This document shows, piece after piece, positions 1-8,331 of a stretch of 44,025 nucleotides of DNA. Under the pieces are notes generated by a model that did no database searches, had not been told where the DNA came from, and saw only the letters and a program-made list of their open reading frames with translations. Each line of letters starts with the position of its first letter. The first letter of the stretch is position 1. Both the position numbers and the translations under genes were made by a program. The DNA comes from Betaproteobacteria bacterium HGW-Betaproteobacteria-4 (lineage in GTDB: Bacteria; Pseudomonadota; Gammaproteobacteria; Burkholderiales; Rhodocyclaceae), in contig PHCH01000019.1 in assembly GCA_002840785.1 (NCBI GenBank), positions 1 through 44,025 of the forward strand. Reading direction: 5' to 3'.

Positions 1-423
1 CAGTCGTGCCTTCTCGATATTATTGAATTCCAGTTCCACATCATCTTTTTCCAGACGCAGACCAACCTTGCCATCCTTGCAACCGAGCAGCTCACCCTGA
101 AAATTGCGGCGACCGCCGTGCGGAATACGCAACTTGATCTGAACATCCTGACCGGCAAAACGCTCGAAGTCCTCAGCCTTCTTGACGACGCGATCGAGCC
201 CCGGAGAGGAAATCTCCAGGCGGTCGAAGTCGAAGTTTTCCACCTCGAAAACCCGGGTCAGCTGATTGGAGACCTTGGCGCAATCTTCGACATCGATCCC
301 GGTATCGCGCCCCGGAGCATCGATGAAGACGCGAATCGTCCGCCCACGCGGCGACATCTCGACATCAACGAGTTCATAACCAAGACCGACAACCGTCGTT
401 TCAAGCAGTGCGTTTAAATCCAT
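1..423 (-). CDS. rimP: Ribosome maturation factor RimP (partial, 3' end outside window)
   Basis: This encodes the N-terminal 141 residues of RimP, which assists late maturation of the 30S subunit. The minus-strand reading starts MDLNALLETTVVGLGYELVD and continues through VDVEMSPRGRTIRVFIDAPG and FDRLEISSPGLDRVVKK, the typical RimP N-terminal domain followed by the start of the C-terminal SH3-like domain. The reading frame is open to the window edge, so the last residues are missing. In proteobacteria rimP usually heads the rimP-nusA-infB operon; those genes would lie left of the window. No clear Shine-Dalgarno is visible close to the ATG. The leader instead holds a strong terminator-like hairpin (see separate entry). 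Confidence 0.95.
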   Translation of the reverse strand, partial: MDLNALLETTVVGLGYELVDVEMSPRGRTIRVFIDAPGRDTGIDVEDCAKVSNQLTRVFEVENFDFDRLEISSPGLDRVVKKAEDFERFAGQDVQIKLRIPHGGRRNFQGELLGCKDGKVGLRLEKDDVELEFNNIEKARL

Positions 424-433
424 AGCCACAAAT

Positions 434-454
434 AAAAAATGGGCGAAACGCCCA
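434..454 (-). terminator. Intrinsic terminator / possible attenuator in the rimP leader
   Basis: On the minus strand the hairpin TGGGCG-TTT-CGCCCA (440-454) is followed directly by six T residues (434-439), a textbook Rho-independent terminator. It lies downstream of the rimP promoter and ends only 11 nt before the rimP start codon. It could simply end the scp-rluB transcript, but any rimP transcript from the promoter at 507-535 must also cross it. A second hairpin (473-490, seven pairs with one G-U, loop TTTT) followed by T6 five nt later lies just upstream. Confidence 0.75.
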
Positions 455-506
455 CCTCATGAAAAAAGATGCCCTGCCGAAAACGACAGGAGGAACAAAC
501 CCGTGA

Positions 507-535
507 ATTATAACGGATTTATTCCCTATCGACAA
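507..535 (-). promoter_or_regulatory. Sigma-70 promoter for rimP
   Basis: On the minus strand a TTGTCG box (530-535) and a perfect TATAAT box (507-512) are separated by exactly 17 bp. The predicted start is near 500, giving a leader of about 77 nt before the rimP ATG at 423. The promoter sits just after the rluB stop codon, so rimP is transcribed separately from the upstream scp operon. Confidence 0.7.
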
Positions 536-540
536 TCGAT

Positions 541-1566
541 TTAGGTGCTCTCAGAGCCCTTTCGGGGCGCCGGCACCCGGTTTTCGAGGTCGCGCAGCAG
601 CATTTTGATTTCGACCTCCTTAAGCTCGCGCGCCATGCCGCGTTTCAATTGCGGCGGCAGCACGAACGGGCCGTAGCGAACGCGGATCAATCGGCTGACC
701 GTCACGCCGACCGCCTCGAACATGCGACGCACTTCGCGGTTGCGGCCTTCAAAGATGGTAACGCGATACCAGTGGTTGGCGCCTTCGCCGCCGCCGTCAT
801 GCAGCGTCCCGAAATTGGCCCGGCCGTCCTCGAGTTCGACGCCATGCAGCAACTGCTGTTGCGCTTCGAGCGTCAGTTCGCCGAGCACGCGAACGGCGTA
901 CTCGCGGACCAGTTCCGAACTCGGGTGCATGAGTTTGTTGGCCAGATCGCCGGAGGTCGTAAAAATGAGCAGACCGGAGGTGTTGAAGTCGAGACGGCCG
1001 ACGTTGATCCAGCGACCGCCGCGCATGCGGGGCAGCGCTGCAAAGACTGACGGACGGCCATCCGGGTCGTCGCGCGAGACGATTTCGCCTTCCGGCTTGT
1101 GGTACATCAGGACGCGCGGCGGACGGGTGCTGCCGGTGAAGCGGATGTTGATCAGCCGGCCGCCGATCTTGACCTTGTCGGTCGGCACGACTGACTGGCC
1201 GATAGTCGCCACGACGCCGTTGACGGTGACCTTGCCGGCCGAAATCCACTCTTCCATTTCGCGGCGCGAACCGACGCCGGCCTGGGCCAGAATCTTCTGC
1301 AGACGTTCCGGCTTGGCTTCGACGACCGCCTTGCCGTTGCGGGCGATGTTGCCACGACTGGCCCGGCCGGTTGCCGGCAACGCGGCGCGGCGGCGCGGCT
1401 TGGGAGCCTCGACCACTTCTTCGGCCTCGGGCGCCTCATCGCGTGCATTGCGGGCGGTACGGCCGCGCGGCGCCGGATTGCTACGGTCAACCGGAATTTC
1501 CGGCCTTTTTTGAAATCCGCCGGGCTTGCTGGCGGAACGGAGAGGTGTGCGTTTATTGGTTTTCAT
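541..1566 (-). CDS. rluB: 23S rRNA pseudouridine synthase (RluB family)
   Basis: Isomerises a uridine in 23S rRNA (U2605 in E. coli for RluB) to pseudouridine. The 341-residue protein has a long, basic, low-complexity N-terminal extension (about residues 1-85). An S4 RNA-binding domain follows ([20 protein letters not shown], about 87-140), then the catalytic domain with the motif [14 protein letters not shown], whose Asp is the family nucleophile, and a C-terminal [15 protein letters not shown] motif typical of RsuA/RluB/E/F. The start overlaps the end of scpB by 14 bp, so translation is probably coupled. The linker around residues 16-31 is encoded by a copy of the dispersed 43-bp repeat read on the opposite strand. 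RluB is preferred over RluE/F because of the scpA-scpB-rluB order, but the exact target base is inferred. Confidence 0.93.
   Translation of the reverse strand: MKTNKRTPLRSASKPGGFQKRPEIPVDRSNPAPRGRTARNARDEAPEAEEVVEAPKPRRRAALPATGRASRGNIARNGKAVVEAKPERLQKILAQAGVGSRREMEEWISAGKVTVNGVVATIGQSVVPTDKVKIGGRLINIRFTGSTRPPRVLMYHKPEGEIVSRDDPDGRPSVFAALPRMRGGRWINVGRLDFNTSGLLIFTTSGDLANKLMHPSSELVREYAVRVLGELTLEAQQQLLHGVELEDGRANFGTLHDGGGEGANHWYRVTIFEGRNREVRRMFEAVGVTVSRLIRVRYGPFVLPPQLKRGMARELKEVEIKMLLRDLENRVPAPRKGSEST
1476..1518 (+). repeat. Dispersed 43-bp repeat, copy A (inside rluB)
   Basis: The first 24 bases match the consensus exactly, starting GATTGCTACGGTCAACCGG and continuing AATTT. The middle (CCGGCCTTTT) diverges, and GAAATCC is kept at the end. 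It lies in the disordered N-terminal linker of RluB, antisense to the gene. The preceding CCGG allows a CCGG(a)TTG/CAACCGG hairpin with one bulged A. Confidence 0.8.
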
Positions 1567-2098
1567 AATTCAGCTCCAGTGTCTGGGCGATTTGTTCGAG
1601 CGGCGGCAATTCGCTGACGCTGCGCAGTCCCAGATCATCGAGAAATTGCTTGGTGGTGGCAAACAGGGCCGGCCGACCTGGTGTTTCGCGATGGCCGACA
1701 ACGTCGATCCAGCCGCGCTCTTCGAGTGTTTTGACGACATTGGTATTGACCGCGACACCGCGAATTTCCTCGATATCGCCGCGCGTCACCGGTTGACGAT
1801 AGGCGATGATGGCCAGCGTTTCGAGGACGGCACGCGAGTATTTCGGTGGCCGTTCCGGATTCAGGCGCTCGAGGTAAGGCAGATACTCGGCACGCGTCCG
1901 GAAGCGCCAACCGGAGGCAAGCTGGATCAGTTCGACCGGACGTTCAGCCCATTCCTCGCGCAACTCGTCGAGCAACTTGCGCAGGGTATCGGACGACAGA
2001 TCCTCATCGAACATCTTTTTCATTTCGCTGGGCGACATCGGCTCGCGCGCTGCGAGCAACGCGGCCTCAAGCACTCTCTTGACCTGACTCGGTTCCAC
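1553..2098 (-). CDS. scpB: Segregation and condensation protein ScpB
   Basis: Kleisin-associated (Kite) subunit of the SMC-ScpAB condensin-like complex, which compacts and helps segregate the chromosome. The 181-residue protein consists of two winged-helix domains. The second carries the conserved signature [20 protein letters not shown] followed by EEIRGV and [19 protein letters not shown], diagnostic of ScpB. Its 5' end overlaps scpA by 32 bp and its 3' end overlaps rluB by 14 bp, so the three genes are almost certainly cotranscribed and translationally coupled. Length is normal for the family and nothing is missing. Confidence 0.96.
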   Translation of the reverse strand: MEPSQVKRVLEAALLAAREPMSPSEMKKMFDEDLSSDTLRKLLDELREEWAERPVELIQLASGWRFRTRAEYLPYLERLNPERPPKYSRAVLETLAIIAYRQPVTRGDIEEIRGVAVNTNVVKTLEERGWIDVVGHRETPGRPALFATTKQFLDDLGLRSVSELPPLEQIAQTLELNYENQ

Positions 2099-2906
2099 CT
2101 TGATGCACTCGGACGTAAATGGGTTGAAAGGCTTCGGTCTGGGTGATTTCGATCAGTTTTTCCCGACCCAGCTCGAGCATGGCAATGAAATGGACGACCA
2201 GCCCTTGTACGCCCATATCCGGGTCGAACAAGGTCTCGAACTGGACAAAACCACCTTTGGCCTGCAGGGCGCGCAGAATGATGCCCATGTGCTCGCGCAC
2301 CGACAATTCTTCGCGCCCGATCTGGTGATGCTTTTTCAGGCCGGCCTGACGAACGACGGCCATCCAGGCCTCCTTGAGATCATCGACCGAGACTTCCGGC
2401 TGGCGCACCAGCAGCGACTTTTCGACCAGCGTCTCGACCCAGAAAAACTCGCGCTCGGCCTGCGGCATCGCGTTCAGATTCTGGCCGGCGAGCTTCATCT
2501 GCTCGTATTCCATGAGCCGGCGAACCAGCTCGGCGCGCGGATCTTCCGCCTCGTCGCCCTCGCCCAGCTTCGGCCGGGGCAACAACATGCGCGACTTGAT
2601 CTCGATGAGCATCGCCGCCATCACGAGGTAATCGGCAGCCAGTTCGAGATTGCTCGCCCGCATCGCCTCGACGTAATCAAGATACTGCCGGGTCAGCGGC
2701 GCCATCGGGATATCGAGAATATCGATATTGGCGCGGCGAATCATATAGAGCAGGAGGTCAAGCGGCCCCTCGAAGGCATCGAGCATGATGGCCAGCGCAT
2801 CCGGCGGGATGTACAGGTCGAGCGGCATCTGCTCGAGCGGCTGCCCGTAAACGCGGGCAACCGGCTCGACTTCGCCCTCCGGAAGCACTTCAAGGACGTC
2901 GCTCAT
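2067..2906 (-). CDS. scpA: Segregation and condensation protein ScpA
   Basis: Kleisin subunit that bridges the SMC heads and recruits ScpB. The 279-residue protein shows the ScpA hallmark [20 protein letters not shown] near residues 45-64, then [18 protein letters not shown], and a C-terminal winged-helix region beginning near FVQFETLF. The N-terminal 40 residues before the first hallmark are variable in this family, so the start is the least certain part. The ATG chosen lies 4 nt after the stop of the upstream LAB_N gene, and the 3' end overlaps scpB. Confidence 0.95.
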   Translation of the reverse strand: MSDVLEVLPEGEVEPVARVYGQPLEQMPLDLYIPPDALAIMLDAFEGPLDLLLYMIRRANIDILDIPMAPLTRQYLDYVEAMRASNLELAADYLVMAAMLIEIKSRMLLPRPKLGEGDEAEDPRAELVRRLMEYEQMKLAGQNLNAMPQAEREFFWVETLVEKSLLVRQPEVSVDDLKEAWMAVVRQAGLKKHHQIGREELSVREHMGIILRALQAKGGFVQFETLFDPDMGVQGLVVHFIAMLELGREKLIEITQTEAFQPIYVRVHQGGTESGQESA

Positions 2907-2910
2907 GCGC

Positions 2911-3201
2911 TCAGGAGGCCGCGGCGCGGCCCTTGCCCTTGTAATGCAGATGCAGATTGCGGAAGTAGATGATCAGCCCGAGCCCCTGCCCGAAGATGAA
3001 TACAGGGTCATTGCGGTGCACGGCATAGATCGTCAACACAACGCCACCCAGAATACTGAAATACCAGAAAGCAACCGGCACGACGACCTGTTTGGCTTTC
3101 TCGCTCGACCACCACTGGACGACAAAACGCATCATGAACAGGCCCTGGCCACCGAAGCCGATGCCGATCCAGATCAGCGTTTCCCAATCGTAGCCGAACA
3201 T
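2911..3201 (-). CDS. Lipid A biosynthesis N-terminal domain (LAB_N) membrane protein
   Basis: Small integral membrane protein (96 residues) with about three hydrophobic segments. The pattern MMRFVVQWWSSEKAKQVVVP, followed by AFWYFSILGGVVLTIYAV and FIFGQGLGLIIYFRNLHLH, is characteristic of the LAB_N domain. That domain is found alone or at the N-terminus of lipid A-modifying glycosyltransferase-like proteins; its own biochemical role is not established. The start codon overlaps the trpS stop (TGATG), so it is coupled to trpS. It is followed after 4 nt by scpA. Confidence 0.85.
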   Translation of the reverse strand: MFGYDWETLIWIGIGFGGQGLFMMRFVVQWWSSEKAKQVVVPVAFWYFSILGGVVLTIYAVHRNDPVFIFGQGLGLIIYFRNLHLHYKGKGRAAAS

Positions 3202-4403
3202 CAGTGGTATTCCAGCCCCATCGATTCGCGCACGTCACGCATGGTTTCGCGGGCGTATTCACGCGCTTTCTCGCAACCATCGGCGATGATGTTCTTGACC
3301 AATGTCGGATCGTCCAGATAAACCTGTGCCCGTTCGCGCATCGGCGCCTGTTCCTTGAGGATGGCATCGATCACCGGCTGTTTGCATTCGATGCAACCAA
3401 TACCCGCGGTGCGGCAGCCCTGCTGCACCCATTCCTTGCAAGCATCGTTCGAATAGACTTGGTGCAACTGCCAGACCGGGCACTTGGCCGGCTCACCGGG
3501 ATCGGTACGGCGCACGCGGGCCGGATCGGTCGGCATGCTGCGCACCTTCTTGGTGACCGATTCCTCGGATTCGCGCATCGTGATCGTATTGTTGTACGAC
3601 TTGGACATCTTCTGTCCATCCAGCCCCGGCATCTTGGAAGCTTCGGTCAGCAGGTAGCCCGGCTCGACCAGGATCATCTTGCCGGTACCTTCGAGGTAGC
3701 CGAACAGACGCTCGCGGTCGGCCATCGACAGGTGCTGCACTTCGTCGAGCACGGCCTTGGCCTGCTCGATGGCATCGCGGTCGCCATTCTGCTGGAAGCG
3801 GGTACGCATCTCTTCGTACAAACGCGCCTTCTTGCTGCCCAGTTTCTTGACGGCTTCGCGCGCCTTGTCCTCGAAGCCCGGTTCGCGGCCATACATATGA
3901 TTGAAGCGACGAGCCAGCTCACGGGTGAATTCAACGTGCGGAATCTGGTCCTCACCAACCGGCACCTTGTCGGCGCGGTAGATCAGGATGTCGGCGCTCA
4001 TCAGCAGCGGATAGCCGAGAAAGCCGTAGGTCGTCAGATCCTTGCCGGCCAGCTTTTCCTGCTGGTCCTTGTAGGTCGGCACGCGCTCCAGCCAGCTCAG
4101 CGGCGTCATCATCGACATCAGCAGATGCAGCTCGGCGTGCTCGGGCACCCGCGACTGGACGAACAGCGTCGCCTGATTGGGATCGACGCCGGCGGCCAGC
4201 CAGTCAACCACCATGTCCATCGACGCCTTCTCGATACCTTGCGGGTTGTCGTATTGGGTGGTCAGCGCATGCCAGTCGGCCACGAAGAACAGACAGGGGT
4301 ACTCGTGCTGGAGTTCGATCCAGTTTTTGAGAACGCCATGGTAGTGGCCAAGATGCAGCGACCCGGTCGGGCGCATGCCGGAAAGAACACGTTCTGCGTA
4401 CAT
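3201..4403 (-). CDS. trpS: Tryptophanyl-tRNA synthetase
   Basis: Class Ic synthetase that charges tRNA-Trp. The HIGH-like motif is LHLGHYHG (residues 17-24) and the KMSKS motif is at 265-269. At 400 residues it is longer than the ~330-residue E. coli form because of an insertion (about 175-250) before KMSKS. The C-terminal part has a cysteine pattern C-x21-C-x6-C-x2-C, beginning at KCPVWQ and ending CIEC. This closely resembles the [4Fe-4S] cluster motif known from Thermotoga maritima TrpRS (see findings). It belongs to the long housekeeping run between the site-2 protease gene and scpA; its stop overlaps the next start. Confidence 0.97.
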   Translation of the reverse strand: MYAERVLSGMRPTGSLHLGHYHGVLKNWIELQHEYPCLFFVADWHALTTQYDNPQGIEKASMDMVVDWLAAGVDPNQATLFVQSRVPEHAELHLLMSMMTPLSWLERVPTYKDQQEKLAGKDLTTYGFLGYPLLMSADILIYRADKVPVGEDQIPHVEFTRELARRFNHMYGREPGFEDKAREAVKKLGSKKARLYEEMRTRFQQNGDRDAIEQAKAVLDEVQHLSMADRERLFGYLEGTGKMILVEPGYLLTEASKMPGLDGQKMSKSYNNTITMRESEESVTKKVRSMPTDPARVRRTDPGEPAKCPVWQLHQVYSNDACKEWVQQGCRTAGIGCIECKQPVIDAILKEQAPMRERAQVYLDDPTLVKNIIADGCEKAREYARETMRDVRESMGLEYH

Positions 4404-4412
4404 ATTATTTAT

Positions 4413-5069
4413 TCAGTAGAGACCAAAAATGAGTGCGATAAGTCCGGCTGAGGTATTGACCAGCGGAGTCATGATTGCGCCGAGGATACCGGTGAACAAC
4501 AGCACCAGCAAAATCGGAAAGCCCCAACGTTCGAGCTGCGCGAACTTCCAGGCCATGGCATGCGGCAACAGGCTGACGGCAATCCGCCCGCCATCAAGCG
4601 GCGGCAAGGGAAGCAGGTTGAGCACCATCAAAACGCAGTTGATCTGGATGCCCATCTCGGCCATGCGGGCCAGCGGCGTGCTGAAAAATTGCGGCAGCAG
4701 CCACGAAAGCTTGAAGGCCAGCGCCCAGGCAAAAGCCATCAGCAGATTGGCACCCGGACCTGCAGCGGCAACCCAGAACATGTCTTTTTTTGGCTCGCGC
4801 AGGCGGCTGAAATCAACCGGCACCGGCTTGGCGTAGCCGAACAGAAAATTGCCACCGGAAAAGAGCAGGATACTCAGTGGAATCACGATGGTGCCGACCG
4901 GATCGATATGGCGCAGGGGATTCAGGCTGATTCGTCCCTGCTGCCAAGCGGTTGGATCGCCAAAATGCCGGGCCGCATAGCCATGTGCAGCTTCATGCAG
5001 CGTAATGGCAAATACCAGCGGCAGGGCGAGAATCGCAATGGTCTGAATGATGGCGTTGATATCCAGCAT
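4413..5069 (-). CDS. Site-2 protease family (M50) membrane metalloprotease
   Basis: Polytopic membrane zinc peptidase of the M50/S2P family (rhomboid-like in topology, unrelated in mechanism). The first transmembrane helix contains the zinc motif HEAAH (in AITLHEAAHGYAARHFGD), and a later helix contains the LPLPPLDGGR motif that supplies the third ligand Asp. No PDZ domain is present, so this is the short, RseP-unlike subgroup, whose substrates are unknown. The ATG giving MLDINAIIQ is preferred because it starts just after the stop of the upstream yciO-type gene; an ATG five codons earlier would overlap it. Confidence 0.9.
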   Translation of the reverse strand: MLDINAIIQTIAILALPLVFAITLHEAAHGYAARHFGDPTAWQQGRISLNPLRHIDPVGTIVIPLSILLFSGGNFLFGYAKPVPVDFSRLREPKKDMFWVAAAGPGANLLMAFAWALAFKLSWLLPQFFSTPLARMAEMGIQINCVLMVLNLLPLPPLDGGRIAVSLLPHAMAWKFAQLERWGFPILLVLLFTGILGAIMTPLVNTSAGLIALIFGLY

Positions 5070-5070
5070 C

Positions 5071-5697
5071 TCAGTCCAGACCAAAGAGTGCCAGCGGACC
5101 GCGCCCGGCCCGAACCAGTTCCGGCGCGGCCCCGGTCAGGTCGATGATCGTCGTCGGCTCGGTGCCACAAGGACCGCAGTCGAGAATCAGCTCCAACTGG
5201 TCGTCGAGGCGATCCAGGATTTCCCAGCCTTCGGTCAGGGAAAATTCGTCACCCGGCAGTTGCAGGGTCGTCGTCAACAACGGCTCATTCAATTCTTCGA
5301 GCAAGGCCAGCGCCACCGGATGATCGGGAACGCGCAGGCCGATGGTCTTGCGCTTCGGATGCATGACCCGGCGCGGCAATTCCTTGGAGCCTTCGAGAAT
5401 GAAAGTGTAGCTACCCGGCGTCGCCGCCTTGAGCAAACGATACTGGGCGTTATCTACGCGGGCAAAATGGGCGATTTCGGATAGGTCGCGGACCATCAGC
5501 GTCAAGTGATGGCGCTCGTCCATCTGGCGGATCAGGCGGATACGATCAAGCGCTTCTTTGTCGCCGAGATGGCAGCCAAGGGCGTAGCACGAGTCGGTCG
5601 GCAGGGCGACGATGGCACCTTTCCGAATGAACTCGGCAGCCTGGACGAGCAGACGTTGCTGCGGCGATTCCGGGTGAATATTGACGACGCGGGCCAT
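5071..5697 (-). CDS. L-threonylcarbamoyladenylate synthase family protein (YciO-type)
   Basis: Member of the Sua5/YciO/YrdC family. The motif KGAIVALPTDSCYALGCHL near the N-terminus and KRKTIGLRVPDHPVALALL in the middle form the double-stranded RNA/nucleotide-binding fold. True TsaC/Sua5 makes the threonylcarbamoyl-AMP used for tRNA t6A. The YciO subgroup resembles this protein in length (208 residues) and sequence, and its cellular role is less certain. The start is placed at the ATG of MARVVNIHP, 2 nt after the stop of the PHP gene; an ATG seven codons upstream would overlap it. Confidence 0.88.
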   Translation of the reverse strand: MARVVNIHPESPQQRLLVQAAEFIRKGAIVALPTDSCYALGCHLGDKEALDRIRLIRQMDERHHLTLMVRDLSEIAHFARVDNAQYRLLKAATPGSYTFILEGSKELPRRVMHPKRKTIGLRVPDHPVALALLEELNEPLLTTTLQLPGDEFSLTEGWEILDRLDDQLELILDCGPCGTEPTTIIDLTGAAPELVRAGRGPLALFGLD

Positions 5698-5699
5698 GT

Positions 5700-6587
5700 T
5701 CAGACCACCAGACGCCAAACCGGCTTGAGGTCTTCCGGCAACGGGGGAAGCTTGCCGAGATCGACATAGCTTTCTTCCGGCCCGTGGAAATCGGAGCCGC
5801 GCGAGGCGTGAAATGCGTAATGCCGCGCCAGACGGGCAAAATGCATGACATGGTCGGGCGAATGGCTGCCACAGGTCACCTCAATGCCCTGCCCGCCGAC
5901 ATCCTTGAAATCATCGAGGAAACGGCGCATGTCGGCGCCCGACATCTTGTAGCGCCCCGGATGGGCGACAACCGCCACGCCGCCGGCACCAGTGATCCAG
6001 CCGACAGCTTCTTCGAGCGTTGCCCAGCGATGATCGACATAACCCGGCTTGCCCGCTGCTAGGTAATGCTGGAACACCCCCGGCACGTCGCGGGCAATGC
6101 CGATCGACACGAGATAGCGGGCGAAATGGGCGCGGGAGATCAGGCTCGGATTGGTCACGAAGCACAGGGCGCCCTCATAGACACCGGGAATGCCGATGGC
6201 AGCCAGCGCATCGCCCATTCGTTTGGCCCGTTCGATACGTCCGACGCGCAACTCGTCGAGGCCGCCGCTCAACGCCGGGTTGGCCGGATCGAAGCCGAGA
6301 CCGACGACATGGATCGGCACGCCGCGCCATTCGATGGAAATTTCGACACCATTGACGAAGCCCATGCCGGCTTCTTCTGCCGCAGCCCTGGCTTCGGCCA
6401 GACCACCGAGGTCGTCGTGATCGGTCAGCGCCCAAAGATCAACGCCATTTCCTGCCGCACGCCCGGCCACGACCCGAGGCGGCAGAATGCCGTCGGAAAC
6501 GATGGAGTGGCTATGAAAATCGAAATTGGCAGGAGTCACAGGTAAGCAGTTGAAGGCAAACGAAGATTCTAGCACGAACGAGGCCAT
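5700..6587 (-). CDS. rnm: PHP-domain phosphoesterase (RNase AM / 3',5'-nucleotide phosphatase, YciV-like)
   Basis: PHP-superfamily metal-dependent hydrolase of 295 residues. Visible metal motifs are DFHSHS near residues 23-28, LTDHDD, the Glu of NGVEIS, VVAHPGRYKM and the final RGSDFHG. Its closest characterised relative is E. coli YciV (RNase AM), which removes 5' nucleotides from RNA and hydrolyses 3',5'-bisphosphonucleotides. It is the first gene of a minus-strand run continuing with yciO-like, S2P, trpS, LAB_N, scpA, scpB and rluB with gaps of 0-10 bp. In many proteobacteria the same neighbours (PHP, YciO, S2P, TrpS, ScpA, ScpB, RluB) are found together. Confidence 0.9.
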   Translation of the reverse strand: MASFVLESSFAFNCLPVTPANFDFHSHSIVSDGILPPRVVAGRAAGNGVDLWALTDHDDLGGLAEARAAAEEAGMGFVNGVEISIEWRGVPIHVVGLGFDPANPALSGGLDELRVGRIERAKRMGDALAAIGIPGVYEGALCFVTNPSLISRAHFARYLVSIGIARDVPGVFQHYLAAGKPGYVDHRWATLEEAVGWITGAGGVAVVAHPGRYKMSGADMRRFLDDFKDVGGQGIEVTCGSHSPDHVMHFARLARHYAFHASRGSDFHGPEESYVDLGKLPPLPEDLKPVWRLVV

Positions 6588-6616
6588 GCCCTGAGCCCCT
6601 TGTGCGGTGCAGCAGG

Positions 6617-6645
6617 TTGATCAGACCGCAGCATCCCGTTATAGT
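6617..6645 (+). promoter_or_regulatory. Sigma-70 promoter of the gcv operon
   Basis: TTGATC at 6617-6622 and TATAGT at 6640-6645 are separated by 17 bp. The predicted start near 6652 coincides with the 5' edge of the first glycine aptamer. Confidence 0.65.
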
Positions 6646-6652
6646 GCCACCC

Positions 6653-6822
6653 GTTCCGTGGGAGAGCGCAGATCCGTCTGCCGCCGAAGGCGCAAATCCA
6701 CCCGAAAACGCTCAGGCAAAAGGACCGCGGAACAAGGCGCAAGCCAAAAAACTCTGGAGAGCGATGGCGGCTATTGCCGGCGTCCACCGATGGGGCAAAT
6801 CTCTCAGGTATCGAGGACAGAG
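6653..6822 (+). ncRNA. Tandem glycine riboswitch (two aptamers)
   Basis: Aptamer I is closed by GTTCCG (6653-6658) pairing with CGGAAC (6728-6733). It contains the class-typical strings GGGAGAGC, GCCGAAGGCGCAA and CTCAGGCAAAAGGACCG. Aptamer II is closed by CTCTG (6752-6756) pairing with CAGAG (6818-6822), with GGAGAGCGA, CCGATGGGGCAAA and CTCTCAGGTATCGAGGACAG. These are the conserved core strings of the gcvT (glycine) riboswitch, and the double-aptamer arrangement with a short linker is the common form. It lies in the 5' leader of gcvT and should sense glycine to control the cleavage operon. Confidence 0.95.
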
Positions 6823-6861
6823 GGGTGAAACGAAAGGCCATTCTTTCGTTTCACCCTTTTT
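6823..6861 (+). terminator. Intrinsic terminator of the glycine riboswitch expression platform
   Basis: A perfect 14-bp stem, GGGTGAAACGAAAG (6823-6836) with CTTTCGTTTCACCC (6843-6856), loop GCCATT, is followed by TTTTT. It begins at the base directly after the P1 helix of aptamer II, so aptamer folding and terminator formation are plausibly coupled. Known gcv riboswitches are usually on-switches, but the direction cannot be proved by reading alone. Confidence 0.85.
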
Positions 6862-6905
6862 CCGTTTCTAGAACCGACGTTAACAAACGCTCGTAAAGGA
6901 TTGAT

Positions 6906-7997
6906 ATGCTGAAGAAAACGGTTTTGAATGCCGCTCACCGCGCAATGAATGCCCGGATGGTCGATTTCGGTGGTTGGGACATGCCGGTCAATTACGGCTC
7001 GCAGATCGAGGAGCACAACGCGGTTCGCAGCAACTGCGGCATGTTCGACGTTTCGCACATGTGCCCGGTCGATGTCGTCGGCGCCGACTGCCGCACCTTT
7101 CTCTCCCGTCTGGTCGCCAACGATGTGGCCAAGCTCAAGGTTTCCGGCAAGGCGCTCTACGCCGCCATGCTCAATGAGGCCGGCGGCGTCATCGACGACC
7201 TGATCATCTATTTCCTGACCGACACGCGCTTCCGCATCGTCGTCAATGCCGGCACGGCCGAGAAGGATCTGGCCTGGATGCAGGCCAAGGTCGCCGAATG
7301 GAAGCTGGATGTAACCATTACCCAGCGCCGCGACGGCGCCAACAACCTCGGCATCATTGCCGTGCAGGGCCCGAATGCCCGCGCCAAGGTTTGGGAAGTG
7401 CTGCCGCAGGCCAAGGTGGCGACGGAAGGTCTGAAGGCTTTCTTTGCCGCTGAAGTGGATCAGTACTTCATCGCCAGCACTGGCTACACCGGTGAGGACG
7501 GCTACGAAATCATGCTGCCAGCTGGCGAAGCCGAAGCGCTGTGGAACAAGCTCAACGCCGTCGGCGTCGCGCCTTGTGGCCTCGGTGCCCGCGACACGCT
7601 GCGCCTGGAGGCCGGCATGAATCTTTACGGCCAGGACATGGACGAGACGGTTTCGCCGCTCGACGCCGGTCTGGCGTGGACGGTTTCGCTCAACACCGAC
7701 CGCGATTTCGTCGGCAAGCCTGCATTGCTCGCCAACGGCCAGCAGAAGCAGTTCCTCGGCCTCATCCTGCTCGACAAGGGCGTGCTGCGCGGCCATCAGA
7801 AGGTCATGACCCCGCACGGCGACGGCGAAATCACCTCCGGCAGCTTCTCTCCGACGCTCCAGCAATCCATCGCCCTCGCCCGCCTGCCGCTCGGCGTGCA
7901 GATCGGCGACGAAGTCGAAGTCGATATTCGTGGCAAGGCGCTCAAGGCCAAGGTCACCAAACCCGTATTCGCCCGCAACGGCAAAGCAGTCATCTAA
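6906..7997 (+). CDS. gcvT: Glycine cleavage system T protein (aminomethyltransferase)
   Basis: Transfers the methylene group from aminomethyl-lipoyl GcvH to tetrahydrofolate, releasing ammonia. The 363-residue protein is full length. Recognisable stretches are [14 protein letters not shown] at the N-terminus, the folate-domain signature [20 protein letters not shown], and [20 protein letters not shown] near residues 225-245. The ATG at 6906 is preceded by AAAGGA. It is the first gene after the riboswitch and terminator, and gcvH follows after 23 bp. No sign of decay is visible in this gene, in contrast to gcvH and gcvP downstream. Confidence 0.97.
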   Translation: MLKKTVLNAAHRAMNARMVDFGGWDMPVNYGSQIEEHNAVRSNCGMFDVSHMCPVDVVGADCRTFLSRLVANDVAKLKVSGKALYAAMLNEAGGVIDDLIIYFLTDTRFRIVVNAGTAEKDLAWMQAKVAEWKLDVTITQRRDGANNLGIIAVQGPNARAKVWEVLPQAKVATEGLKAFFAAEVDQYFIASTGYTGEDGYEIMLPAGEAEALWNKLNAVGVAPCGLGARDTLRLEAGMNLYGQDMDETVSPLDAGLAWTVSLNTDRDFVGKPALLANGQQKQFLGLILLDKGVLRGHQKVMTPHGDGEITSGSFSPTLQQSIALARLPLGVQIGDEVEVDIRGKALKAKVTKPVFARNGKAVI

Positions 7998-8020
7998 TTC
8001 ACCCCATTCAGGAGAAAACC

Positions 8021-8312
8021 ATGTCCAACGTCCTCGCCAACCTCAAGTACACCGCCTCCCACGAATGGATGCTGCTCAACGCTGACGGCTCCGTCACCGT
8101 CTGTCGTCGAATCCGTCAAGGCTGCCGCTGACGTGTACGCGCCGATCTCCGGCACTGTCACCGAAGTCAATCAAGCGGCTGCCGATGCGCCGGAATCGGT
8201 CAATCAGGACGCCTACGCGGCCTGGCTGTTCAAGATGACGCCGGACAACGCCGCCGACCTCGACAAAATGCTCGACGCCGCTGCTTACCAGGCCGTCGCT
8301 GACGCCGCCTAA
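8021..8312 (+). pseudogene. gcvH: Glycine cleavage H protein, internal deletion with frameshift
   Basis: The lipoyl carrier of glycine cleavage. The frame starting at 8021 reads [20 protein letters not shown] and is in register up to GSVTV. It then shifts frame near 8100-8104, where the sequence jumps to [19 protein letters not shown], read to a stop at 8312. About 30 codons normally holding GIT..AQ..LGD..FVELP are missing, and the remaining 292 bp is not a multiple of three. The lipoyl lysine motif ESVKAAADV is retained but out of frame with the ATG; translation from 8021 would stop after about 36 residues. It could be a real lesion or an assembly error. The flanking sequence is otherwise well preserved, and an AGGAGA Shine-Dalgarno precedes the ATG. 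Confidence 0.88.
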
Positions 8313-8331
8313 GCATCATCAGCATTTAAAG

